Position numbers and translations under genes: made by a program. From the NCBI GenBank assembly GCA_001804885.1, contig MHBM01000111.1, forward strand, positions 1 through 49,268: a stretch of DNA of 49,268 bases, read 5' to 3'. The stretch comes from Lentisphaerae bacterium RIFOXYA12_FULL_48_11 (lineage in GTDB: Bacteria > Verrucomicrobiota > Kiritimatiellia > UBA8416 > YA12-FULL-48-11). Positions 34,518 to 43,555 of this stretch are shown here, piece after piece. Under the pieces are notes generated by a model that did no database searches, was not told the origin of the DNA, and saw only the letters and a program-made list of their open reading frames with translations. The stretch's first letter is position 1. The number at the start of each line of letters is the position of its first letter.

Positions 34518-37500
34518 ATGAAAAGAATACTGTTTCAAATGTTATTTTACGGAATCGCAGTCACTCTCGGCGCCGCTCAAACTACCGATGTTTCATTCGT
34601 CGCCGCTCACGACCAGACCGAACAAAGGTATGTAATTGTCCTGCCTGACGGGTTTATCCCCGACCAACCCCAAGACCTGCTGATTACTTTGCATGGCCAC
34701 GGATCCGATCGATGGCAGTTTATCCGGGAAAACCGCGATGAAGCCCGCGCCGCTAGAGACATTGCCATGCAAAACAAAATGATTCTCGTATCTCCAGATT
34801 ACCGCGCTAAATCCTCATGGATGGGACATGCGGCAGAAAAAGACCTGGTTCAAATCATTAACGATCTGAAAAAGAAGTTTACGATACGTAACCTGGTCAT
34901 GTCGGGCGGTTCCATGGGTGCAACTAGTGCCTTGACCTTTACAGTACTGCATCCGGACCTCGTCAACGGAATAGTAGCTTTAAATGGTCATGCCAACCAC
35001 ATTGAATACAACGGCTTCCAGGATGCAATACAATCTTCTTTTGGTGGTACAAAAAAAAGCATTCCAAACGAATACAAAAGAAGAAGCGCAGAGTTTTATC
35101 CCGAAAAACTCGCAATGCCTGTAGCTATAACTGCCGGCGGACAGGACAACATTGTGCCTCCGAACAGCGTACTGCGGCTTGGACGGGTAATTAAAGCACG
35201 AAACCCACTAGTGTTTATCGACTTCAAGGATACGCGCGGGCATGAGACAGATTATGAGTCATCGATTGCAGCTTACAATTTTGTTATCCAGGCACTGTCA
35301 ATGAAACCAGTTCCGTTTTCGATAATAATTAACGGAAGCAGTATTCTACCCACACACGGCTCGGCGGCGGGAACATGGTTTTATGCTGATGGAGATAATG
35401 GTTCACAATTATTATTAGCAGGGCATACATCTGTACCGGGATCCTGGCAACTGACAGTTTCTCTTAATAAAGGGGATAATGTGCGTATATCGCTCGCACC
35501 CGACATGCCTCTCCCTTCGAAAATTCAATTTCTATCAGAAACGCTTTCCACAACCGCCGTGGAATGTCAGGTTGAATCAAGCGCCATTGTCATCAAGGCA
35601 GTTTCCGGACCTGGCGCTGCAAAACTCACCCGGTTTACAAGTCAAAACGTGCCTATGTCATTTCTCCCGGAACGACGCCCTTTTTCCCGTGCCCCCGTAA
35701 CATGTTCACCGGATACTCATCCGGCTATTACAGATTCAATGGTTGAATGGGATTGGCGAATGCAGGATGGCATCCAGACTCCAAGGGAACCGAGATCCTA
35801 TTGTCAGGCAATAAAAAAAGTCGTGGCGCAAGTGGAAGGATTGGTGCTCGAAAGAACAGCCAAAAATAAACTTAGCCAGTCAGATCACGACATCTGGACA
35901 AAACTTCGAGCCACATGCCAAGACATACTTAAATCGGATAACACAGAAAAGGACGAGATCTACTGGCTCAAGCTCCACCAGTTTCGTCGCAAAATTGTTT
36001 TTTCTAATCCACTTTTCAAGCTGCCACCGTTGGTTATGGTCAAGCACGTTCCATCGGTAATGAGTCATCAACTAACACAGGTATACGGTGCCTGTGCCAG
36101 GCCGGGTGGCGGATTATTCATCATGGAGGAACCTGGCATAAGTATGCGCACAAAAAACATTACCCCGCCAAGCCTGCCGGCAGGGAACTTCATGACACCA
36201 GAGCTTTCTTATGACACAAAAAAAATGTTATTTGCATACTGTCCAGTAAAAGAGAGCGTATCTTCACGGAATCAAACACGCGATTTCAGCCAGTGGACAG
36301 AACAGGTAGTTTATCACATCTACGAACTGGACATGGACTCCGGAACCGTCCGCAAACTAACTCGCGGCAGCACAGATAATTTCTTCCCAGTTTATCTTCC
36401 TTCTCGCGACATACTTTTCATTTCAACAATGCGCGGCGGATTCCACAGATGCGGACGAGGACCATGTCCAGTGTATACCCTTACGCGCATGAACAAGGAC
36501 GGAGACAAACCATGCAGCATTTCGTTTCACGAGACCCACGAATGGGATCCATGTCTTCTAACGGACGGGCGGGTCATTTACACGCGATGGGATTATGTCG
36601 ACAGAAACGCGGTCCTTTACCAGCAACTCTGGTCCGCGCGTCCGGACGGTAGTAATACCCGTATTTATTATGGTAATAACACATGGAATCCAGCAGGTAT
36701 CTGGGAGGCTCGACCTATCCCTGATTCTTTCTGTGTAATGGCAACGGCCAGTCCGCACCACGGCATGAGCGCCGGTTCAATCGTTATGCTGGATACAACA
36801 AAAGGAGTGGATGGCAAAGAACCTCTGACCCGCCTCACTCCTGACGTCCGATTCCCTGAATCAGAATCGCCCCTGGCTGCTGGGCCCGACTTCACCCCTT
36901 ATGACTTCGATACACCAGTCGTACGGTACTGGAACAGCCCCATGAAAGAGCCCTGGATGGAAAAAACGCCTACTGAAGAAGAAAACCGCTGGCCTGGTCA
37001 TTGCTATAAATCACCATGGCCTCTTTCAGAGAAATTCTTCATTGTTTCCTACAGTTTTGACCAACTGGTGGGAGAACCTGGACCAAATATTCCAAATATG
37101 TTCGGCATTTATTTTGCCGATGTATTCGGCAACAAGGAACTTATCTACCGTGACCCCAACATCTCCTCGCTATGGGCAAGACCTCTGGCCGGCAGAACAC
37201 CACCACCGGAAATAGCAATGCAAAGAGCTGACACTGGCAGGAAAAGCGGCACTTTTTTCCTGAATGATGTCAAAGAAAGCTGGCCATACTTGCCAACAAA
37301 CAATCCCATCACGCATTTACGAATCGTTCAGGTACTAATGAAAACAACACCCCATTCTAATACCCCTAGAATGGGTGCGGCAAACGCTTCACCAGGCAAG
37401 CAAGTACTTGGCACTGTACCCGTTGAAGATGACGGCTCTGCATATTTTGAAGCACCAGCCCAAACCCCTCTGCTTTTCCAAGCCCTGGACTCCAAGGGAC

Positions 37501-38060
37501 GGGCAGTTCAAACTATGCGTAGCCTTGTGTACCTGCAACCTGATGAAAAAGAATCCTGTATTGGTTGCCACGAACATAGAATGAAGCAAAAAAGTCCACG
37601 CACACAGGCTAAAGCCTTGCAGCGTCTACCATCAAAGATTGCACCAGGACCGGATGGTTCTTTACCGTTCTGTTATCCGCGGCTTGTACAGCCCATACTC
37701 AACCGCCATTGCCTGAACTGCCATGACGGCAAAAAAACAGGCCGGCCGATTCTGACAGCTGATCCAGAAAATTCATTCTCGAAATCTTACAATTCTCTGG
37801 TAGATCGCGTTTCCTTCTCCGCGTGGGGCCGGCCTCAGAATAATTTCGAACCGCTCACAGAACCCGGCCGTTTTGGAGCATTGGGCAGCCAATTGGCTAA
37901 AATGCTCGAAAAAGGCCACAAGAATGTACAACTCACCAACGAAGAGTGGACAAGCCTTTACACATGGATGGATGTTAATGCCCTCTTCTACGGAACCTTT
38001 GACGTTGCAGAACAGAAGAGGCAATTGGCCGGCAAAATGATTGATCCACCCAAAGAATAG
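34518..38060 (+). CDS. Secreted esterase-like domain fused to a HzsA-like dihaem domain
   Basis: The 1180-residue product has a signal peptide (about 1-20). Residues about 25-260 are an alpha/beta hydrolase: LLITLHGHGSD, SGGSMGATSA with Ser132, GGQDNIVPP with Asp and RGHETDY with His. From about 430 the protein resembles the alpha subunit of hydrazine synthase and its wider family (VMSHQLTQVYGACARPGGGL, MRGGFHRCGRGPCPVYTL, HEWDPCLLTDGRVIYTRWDY). Two CxxCH haem c sites follow: CIGCH at 1014-1018 and CLNCH at 1065-1069. GGGGGAAA precedes ATG 34518, which replaces the longer frame from 34449. Substrate unknown; the hydrolase-haem fusion is the striking point. Confidence 0.8.
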   Translation: MKRILFQMLFYGIAVTLGAAQTTDVSFVAAHDQTEQRYVIVLPDGFIPDQPQDLLITLHGHGSDRWQFIRENRDEARAARDIAMQNKMILVSPDYRAKSSWMGHAAEKDLVQIINDLKKKFTIRNLVMSGGSMGATSALTFTVLHPDLVNGIVALNGHANHIEYNGFQDAIQSSFGGTKKSIPNEYKRRSAEFYPEKLAMPVAITAGGQDNIVPPNSVLRLGRVIKARNPLVFIDFKDTRGHETDYESSIAAYNFVIQALSMKPVPFSIIINGSSILPTHGSAAGTWFYADGDNGSQLLLAGHTSVPGSWQLTVSLNKGDNVRISLAPDMPLPSKIQFLSETLSTTAVECQVESSAIVIKAVSGPGAAKLTRFTSQNVPMSFLPERRPFSRAPVTCSPDTHPAITDSMVEWDWRMQDGIQTPREPRSYCQAIKKVVAQVEGLVLERTAKNKLSQSDHDIWTKLRATCQDILKSDNTEKDEIYWLKLHQFRRKIVFSNPLFKLPPLVMVKHVPSVMSHQLTQVYGACARPGGGLFIMEEPGISMRTKNITPPSLPAGNFMTPELSYDTKKMLFAYCPVKESVSSRNQTRDFSQWTEQVVYHIYELDMDSGTVRKLTRGSTDNFFPVYLPSRDILFISTMRGGFHRCGRGPCPVYTLTRMNKDGDKPCSISFHETHEWDPCLLTDGRVIYTRWDYVDRNAVLYQQLWSARPDGSNTRIYYGNNTWNPAGIWEARPIPDSFCVMATASPHHGMSAGSIVMLDTTKGVDGKEPLTRLTPDVRFPESESPLAAGPDFTPYDFDTPVVRYWNSPMKEPWMEKTPTEEENRWPGHCYKSPWPLSEKFFIVSYSFDQLVGEPGPNIPNMFGIYFADVFGNKELIYRDPNISSLWARPLAGRTPPPEIAMQRADTGRKSGTFFLNDVKESWPYLPTNNPITHLRIVQVLMKTTPHSNTPRMGAANASPGKQVLGTVPVEDDGSAYFEAPAQTPLLFQALDSKGRAVQTMRSLVYLQPDEKESCIGCHEHRMKQKSPRTQAKALQRLPSKIAPGPDGSLPFCYPRLVQPILNRHCLNCHDGKKTGRPILTADPENSFSKSYNSLVDRVSFSAWGRPQNNFEPLTEPGRFGALGSQLAKMLEKGHKNVQLTNEEWTSLYTWMDVNALFYGTFDVAEQKRQLAGKMIDPPKE

Positions 38061-38065
38061 AAAGA

Positions 38066-40069
38066 ATGGCAATGAAACGAAAATTCAATTTTCTTGTCTG
38101 CATGCTAGTTGCTGCAACACTGGTTAATGCAAGTGATAATCCATGGACAAAGGGAGATGAAAATTGCCGTCCGGAAATGTTCAAACAATTCGGCAATATA
38201 CTTAACACGCCTGACGGACTGGCCATCGACAAGCTTGGTAATGTTTATCTTTCCGCTGTTAATGGTGTTGATTCCTCGTATCCTGGTCATATCTGGAAGA
38301 TGGACACCGAGCGAAAACAATGGTCGGTGTTTACTGTCTGCAAGGCTCATCCTAAAACACGCTGCTCTTTCCCAATGGGCCTGACATTCGATCCGGATGG
38401 TAACCTTTATTATGCCGATGCCCAGTACTTCGCTAATCCTGATTACCAGTCCCGAATCATGCGGGTAGTAATCAAAAACGGAGAACCGCAACGAATAGAG
38501 ATCGTGGTTGAAAACGTGAAACTCCCAAATGCGCTGCGATGGCGGAATGGAGCTATTTATTTTACAGAGTCTTTTTTTGATGTTCCCGGAAAATATCTCA
38601 GCGGCATTTACCGGATTCCTGATTCCGATTTAAACCCTGAAAAACCAGCCCATCCATTAAACAAGGAATTCGCTCATCAGGACCCTTACTGTATCGGAAT
38701 CTGCGAAACTCGCCTTATTGACCGGGGGAAAGCAAATGGCAAACCAGGCATGAAACCAACGGACGTGGCTTTACACATTTATACAGCTGGATGTGATGGA
38801 ATGGATTTCGACCGTCAAGGTAACATATACACAGGTAATTTTGGCGATGGCCGACTCTGGTTTCTCAAGGCACTCCCGGATGGTCGTTATGAAAGACCCA
38901 AACTGTTGAGTGATGGAATCACCTGTTGCGACGGCGTTTGCTATGACCCTGAACGGAACTGGTTAATCATTACAGCACCCGAAGAAAATGCCGTCCGCTA
39001 CTGGGATATCGGCGAAAACAAACTCGGGTTGATCTGGGCAAACGGAGATACCGACGGAGCGGATGGACTACTGGATCAACCGTGCGAGGTTTTGATACTG
39101 AACAAAGATTGCATACTTGTTGTCAACATAGATGCCCCGTCACCGTTCATGGTTAACAATCAACCCGATGCAATTCATCATTTAAGTATCATAAACCTTA
39201 AATCCAAGGAGTCCTCGAAAATGCATGTAACCAATTGTTTTACCATTACCTCCCGTACCCCTCTGGCTGACACCACAGTCTATCCGGAGGGAACCGTAAA
39301 AATTACATACCAGAGTGCGTTCGACGGCCAGACAGACTGGGCCCTTTATCGGCCTGGAGACAAAGCAAAGCAGACTATAGTCTATCTTCATGGCTCCTTC
39401 TCCACAGCAGACCAGATATTTATACGTCAGGACTTGCGACAATTCTGGCTGAACAAAATACTCAGAGAGAACTATCCACTGCTGTCTATAAACATGCGCG
39501 GCACATCCTACATGAGTCCTGCAGCAACCGCAGATCTGACTGACCTCTTGAACGACTGCCGAAAGCAATACGGATCAAAAAGCTATATTCTGCTGGGCGG
39601 ATCTGGAGGGGCTTCAAGCGCAATGGCATATGCATGTATCGCGCCCGAGCAGGTGTCTGGAGTGATCGCGATGGGAATGTGCGATATTTTTGCCCGTCTT
39701 GATTTCGCAAGGAAAAGCAATATCCCCGTCCTGAAAAAACTGGCCGAAACCACATTTGCCGCATATGGCGGGACACTGGAAGAAATGCCTGAACTTTATC
39801 GCGCCCGTTCAGTTCTTGCCAACGTCAAGAAACTCAACATGCCTATTGTTCTGACAATGGGAGAAAAGGATAAATTGATCCCAGTAACGGAAACCCGAAA
39901 GGTCGCAGAGGCATTGAAAAACAAACCGGATTTCAAATATTACGAGATACCAGGAGGAGACCACGACTCTGCTGTGTGGGTCGATATCGATCTTGAAACC
40001 ATCGAGATCAAAGGTTTTTCGCCGGAAAAACGTTTCAATGCTTCTTCAGGCAGCAGTCAAACTAAATAA
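38066..40069 (+). CDS. Secreted SMP-30/gluconolactonase-like propeller fused to an alpha/beta hydrolase
   Basis: The 667-residue product has a signal peptide (about 1-22). Residues about 40-370 show beta-propeller blades (TPDGLAIDKLGNVYLS, FPMGLTFDPDGNLYYAD, GCDGMDFDRQGNIYTGNFGD, CCDGVCYDPERNWLI) like SMP-30/gluconolactonase or NHL-type lactonases. Residues about 400-650 are an alpha/beta hydrolase: IVYLHGSFSTADQ, LLGGSGGASSAMAY with Ser513, TMGEKDKLIP with Asp and IPGGDHDSA with His. It starts six bases after the previous stop. The domain order reverses that of its neighbour, which has the hydrolase first. Confidence 0.8.
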   Translation: MAMKRKFNFLVCMLVAATLVNASDNPWTKGDENCRPEMFKQFGNILNTPDGLAIDKLGNVYLSAVNGVDSSYPGHIWKMDTERKQWSVFTVCKAHPKTRCSFPMGLTFDPDGNLYYADAQYFANPDYQSRIMRVVIKNGEPQRIEIVVENVKLPNALRWRNGAIYFTESFFDVPGKYLSGIYRIPDSDLNPEKPAHPLNKEFAHQDPYCIGICETRLIDRGKANGKPGMKPTDVALHIYTAGCDGMDFDRQGNIYTGNFGDGRLWFLKALPDGRYERPKLLSDGITCCDGVCYDPERNWLIITAPEENAVRYWDIGENKLGLIWANGDTDGADGLLDQPCEVLILNKDCILVVNIDAPSPFMVNNQPDAIHHLSIINLKSKESSKMHVTNCFTITSRTPLADTTVYPEGTVKITYQSAFDGQTDWALYRPGDKAKQTIVYLHGSFSTADQIFIRQDLRQFWLNKILRENYPLLSINMRGTSYMSPAATADLTDLLNDCRKQYGSKSYILLGGSGGASSAMAYACIAPEQVSGVIAMGMCDIFARLDFARKSNIPVLKKLAETTFAAYGGTLEEMPELYRARSVLANVKKLNMPIVLTMGEKDKLIPVTETRKVAEALKNKPDFKYYEIPGGDHDSAVWVDIDLETIEIKGFSPEKRFNASSGSSQTK

Positions 40070-40095
40070 CATCGGCATGGCAAACAGACAGACCG

Positions 40096-41205
40096 TCATG
40101 GCCCAAATTCAAAATTTGCCCACGGATTGCTAATCGAGAAACCTGAAGGAGGATTTAAAAAACGTTCGCTGCAAATCGATTCCGAGGTAACCACATAATT
40201 ACTGATGCTGCTATTGCCTACGCTATTCCTGACTATAAAGTTGCCCTGCCCTTCGTCCTTGATGCCATAAATGTTACCCATGACATGATTATTATCAATC
40301 CGATTCGCTCCATTGGTAAGATATATGCCACAGTAATTAACATTGAGATTATTATTTTCAATCCTGCAGGAATTGCCGTAAATCAGGATTCCAGCTCCAG
40401 AGCTATTGGTCATACCGTTCATTGTACATATATTCTCAAACACCTGGCAGGAATGTCCAACTACAATGCCATTTGAATGATTACCCGCAGATTGACATTC
40501 CCTCACTGTGGCAAAATCACCGGCATATATACCATCACCTCCATTTTCAACAGTCAGGCACGAATAAATCTTACTCCCCACAGAAGCCTTGATACCCGTG
40601 CCCAAGTTTCCAAATATTCTACACCCAGTAATTCTACTCCCATCCCTAACATCTATTCCACCTCCGCGACTCTGATCAACATTGCATTCTCTAATAGTTG
40701 CACGCGGCCCCAACACAATACCACCGCCTCCATTCTCAAATACCTTTATGCGCGAGGTCTCGCTGTCAAATGCATTTGAACCATTTATTCCATAGCCTCC
40801 CCACTTTCCTATAACCCCGTTTAGAATGGTGATATTATGAACCTCTGTCTGCCCCAGGGGCACTTCAATCTTGACACCGCTGAAAGAATTGGACACACCG
40901 AACAGGCCAAACCCCCTCATATCCAACTCAACATTGCTTGATTTGATTACTATGCCATCATTTGTAGCAAGGCCTTGCATACTATTTAGCAGGTAATATG
41001 CACCCTCATTAGTTATCTGATAAGGTAATTCATAGATTGGCCTGCGCGGCTCCACCTGATCAATGGTTTTCATAGAAGCAATGGGTTCGCCCAATTCATT
41101 AAATGCACTTATAGGAGGTTGCAGCGAAGTGCTTTGAGCCAGTAATTGAAGACCTAGACACAGAACACAAAAAGTGAATAGACCGCAGACAATCAATGTT
41201 TTCAT
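40096..41205 (-). CDS. Secreted right-handed parallel beta-helix protein
   Basis: The 369-residue product has a signal peptide (about 1-24; LIVCGLFTFCVLCLGLQLL). From about 70 it shows repeating turns of NosD/pectate-lyase-like parallel beta-helix, with Asn-rich segments such as GIVIKSSNVELDMRGFGLFG, HNITILNGVIG, GIDVRDGSRITGCRIFGNLG and NGIVVGHSCQVFENICTMNG. No polysaccharide-lyase catalytic residues can be identified by eye. It may bind or cleave polysaccharide. GGAGG precedes the ATG. It is convergent with the propeller gene, with 26 bp between the stops. Confidence 0.85.
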   Translation of the reverse strand: MKTLIVCGLFTFCVLCLGLQLLAQSTSLQPPISAFNELGEPIASMKTIDQVEPRRPIYELPYQITNEGAYYLLNSMQGLATNDGIVIKSSNVELDMRGFGLFGVSNSFSGVKIEVPLGQTEVHNITILNGVIGKWGGYGINGSNAFDSETSRIKVFENGGGGIVLGPRATIRECNVDQSRGGGIDVRDGSRITGCRIFGNLGTGIKASVGSKIYSCLTVENGGDGIYAGDFATVRECQSAGNHSNGIVVGHSCQVFENICTMNGMTNSSGAGILIYGNSCRIENNNLNVNYCGIYLTNGANRIDNNHVMGNIYGIKDEGQGNFIVRNSVGNSSISNYVVTSESICSERFLNPPSGFSISNPWANFEFGP

Positions 41206-41442
41206 GGCATAAAATCCTCCATTCCAAGTAGAAGACCAATGACTCCATGTCTTATGTAGTCAATTATACAGTGTCTGAGCTTCACATACAATCGCAAATA
41301 TCCGATGGCATGCCTGTAATATGCCACCAATCATGCCTGTTTCCCCTTTTTTCTTCTTGCCCTCTACTCACCCTGCACCTAACATCCGCCAAGCTTGTAT
41401 ACTAATCAGATTTGAAACAGGCTAAAAGACTGGAGAAACACT

Positions 41443-42606
41443 ATGATGGTTGACTACGGATTAACTGAAACACAGGTTATGATACGCGATTTGTGCAAGC
41501 AAATTGCAGTGGAGAAAATCAAGCCAGTCCGGGGAAAATACGATGAATCAGGCGAGTTCCCGTGGGATATTATTAAAATTTTTGCAGAATCAGACCTTTT
41601 CGGCATATCAATTGAGGAACAGTATGGTGGAATGGGTGGCGGCATAATGGAAACAGTCATCGCGGTGGAGGAACTTTCAAAAGCATGCGGAGGGATTGCT
41701 CTCGGCCTTGCAGCCACAGGCCTCGGCACCTATCCCATCATCCTTTACGGAACTGATGAGCAAAAGAAAAAATACCTGCCGCGCATCGCCTCAGGTAAAT
41801 CGCTAGCCGCATTTGGTCTCACCGAAGCTGAAGCCGGTAGTGACGCAAGCGGCATACGTACTACTGCGGTTATGGACGGGAATGAGTATGTCCTTAATGG
41901 AACCAAGCAGTGGATCACCAATGCCGGCGAAGCTGATATTTACACCGTCGTTGCCATGACCAACAAGGCCAAGGGGGCCCGCGGTGCCAGCGCATTTATC
42001 GTTGAAAAGGACACTCCTGGGTTTACTTTTGGCAAAAAAGAAAACAAAATGGGTATCCGCGCTTCAGTTACCCGTGAACTCGTTTTCCAAGATGTACGTA
42101 TCCCAAAGGAAAACCTGCTCGGCAGGGAAGGTATCGGCTTCATGGTTGCCATGAAAACACTTGATAAATCACGGCCCGGCGTTGCTGCACAGGCACTTGG
42201 AATAGCTGCAGGAGCACTTGATGAAGCAGTGCGATACAGCCGTGAAAGGCGCCAGTTCAAGAAACCTATCTGTTCATTCCAGGGATTGCAGTTCATGATG
42301 GCAGAAATGGCAACAGAAGTGGAAGCCGCACGGGCATTGGTCTACCAGGCAGCACGGTTTATCGACAGCGGCGCGAAGAATATCAGCGGAATATCAGCCA
42401 TGTGCAAACTTTTCGCCTCCGACGTAGCCATGCGAGTAACCACAGATGCCGTTCAGATCATGGGCGGATACGGCTACATGAAGGAATATCCGGCCGAGAA
42501 AATGATGCGTGACGCAAAGATAACGCAGATATACGAGGGAACAAACCAGATTCAACGAGAGGTAATCGCCCTTAACCTGATCAAGGAAGCAGCAGCTAAT
42601 ACATAA
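41443..42606 (+). CDS. Short-chain acyl-CoA dehydrogenase
   Basis: The 387-residue product is a complete acyl-CoA dehydrogenase: AAFGLTEAEAGSDASGIRTT and KQWITNAGEAD bind FAD and substrate, RRQFKKPICSFQGLQFMMAEM follows, and Glu365 in AKITQIYEGTNQIQR is the catalytic base of the short-chain type. It oxidises acyl-CoA to enoyl-CoA, passing electrons to ETF. No etfAB or thiolase lies nearby, so its pathway (butyrate, branched-chain or other) is unknown. GGAG precedes the ATG pair at 41443/41446. It is convergent with proC, four bases apart. Confidence 0.92.
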   Translation: MMVDYGLTETQVMIRDLCKQIAVEKIKPVRGKYDESGEFPWDIIKIFAESDLFGISIEEQYGGMGGGIMETVIAVEELSKACGGIALGLAATGLGTYPIILYGTDEQKKKYLPRIASGKSLAAFGLTEAEAGSDASGIRTTAVMDGNEYVLNGTKQWITNAGEADIYTVVAMTNKAKGARGASAFIVEKDTPGFTFGKKENKMGIRASVTRELVFQDVRIPKENLLGREGIGFMVAMKTLDKSRPGVAAQALGIAAGALDEAVRYSRERRQFKKPICSFQGLQFMMAEMATEVEAARALVYQAARFIDSGAKNISGISAMCKLFASDVAMRVTTDAVQIMGGYGYMKEYPAEKMMRDAKITQIYEGTNQIQREVIALNLIKEAAANT

Positions 42607-42610
42607 CCTG

Positions 42611-43411
42611 CTATGACGCACTTAACTCGGAACTGCGCCTGGCTGCAGCCCTGATTGTCTGACTAACAATTGCGGATACATCAGACTTATCCAGCACCGC
42701 AAGTCCTGCGGCTGTCGTGCCTTTGGCAGATGTAACAGTCTTGATCAAGTCAACCGGATCAAGGTTCTTTTCAATCAACAGCCTGGACGTTCCGAGCATT
42801 GTCTGACAGGCAAGCATCAACGCATCTTCACGACTCAATCCTTCTTTAACGGAAGCATCTACCATTTGATTAAGAAAATAACTGAAGAATGCGGGTCCGG
42901 ATCCACTCAGTGCTGTAACAGCATCAAAGCGTTCTTCAGGAAGCTCCAGCACTTTGCCAAAAGAAGAAAGTAACTTTGACGCTATTTGCCGATCAGAAGT
43001 ATTGGCAGTGCCCCCCATGCAAAATACACTCATCGCTTCAGATACAGTACACGGAAGATTTGGCATCACACGTATTACCCTAACCTGTGGTAATTGAGAT
43101 TGAATAAATTCAACTTTTTTTCCAGCAACAATGGAAATAACCAAATGTTGATGACCCACATTTGAGGCAATCTCTCCAAGCACCTCTGACAGCTGCTGAG
43201 GCTTCACTGCCAGGAACAGGATGTCTGCAACACCAGGAATCACCTGATTCTTTGAATACACATTTACCCGATATGACTGCTTGATCAGGCCTCTTCTGTC
43301 AGCACTGATATCACTGACAGAAATCTCATGCGGCATAAGTATCTTTGAGGTGATCAACGATGCAATCATCGCCTCAGCCATATTCCCCGCACCTATAAAA
43401 CCTACCTTCAT
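42611..43411 (-). CDS. proC: Pyrroline-5-carboxylate reductase
   Basis: The 266-residue product begins MKVGFIGAGNMAEAMIASLI (NAD(P)-binding Rossmann loop). It has FLAVKPQQLSEVLGEI, IRVMPNLPCTVSEAMSVFCMG, TALSGSGPAFFSYFLNQMVD and the C-terminal VTSAKGTTAAGLAVLD signature. It carries out the last step of proline synthesis. GGGGA precedes the ATG. The C-terminal alpha-helical dimer domain is complete. Confidence 0.95.
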   Translation of the reverse strand: MKVGFIGAGNMAEAMIASLITSKILMPHEISVSDISADRRGLIKQSYRVNVYSKNQVIPGVADILFLAVKPQQLSEVLGEIASNVGHQHLVISIVAGKKVEFIQSQLPQVRVIRVMPNLPCTVSEAMSVFCMGGTANTSDRQIASKLLSSFGKVLELPEERFDAVTALSGSGPAFFSYFLNQMVDASVKEGLSREDALMLACQTMLGTSRLLIEKNLDPVDLIKTVTSAKGTTAAGLAVLDKSDVSAIVSQTIRAAARRSSELSAS

Positions 43412-43555
43412 TAATCCCCCTACTTAGTTTCAATATATAGCCTTATTTCGCTATTGGCAATAGACTTGTGTTAGAGTAGCGTTTACACCTTGAAGATCGA
43501 CGACTATTCTCATATTATCAAATCAAAGAATAAAGATGGATAACAGGTAAAGATT

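Noticed and set aside
41306..41325. TGGCATGCCTGTAATATGCC as another sigma-54 promoter
   Set aside because: The -24 part is present but there is no GC at the required -12 position.
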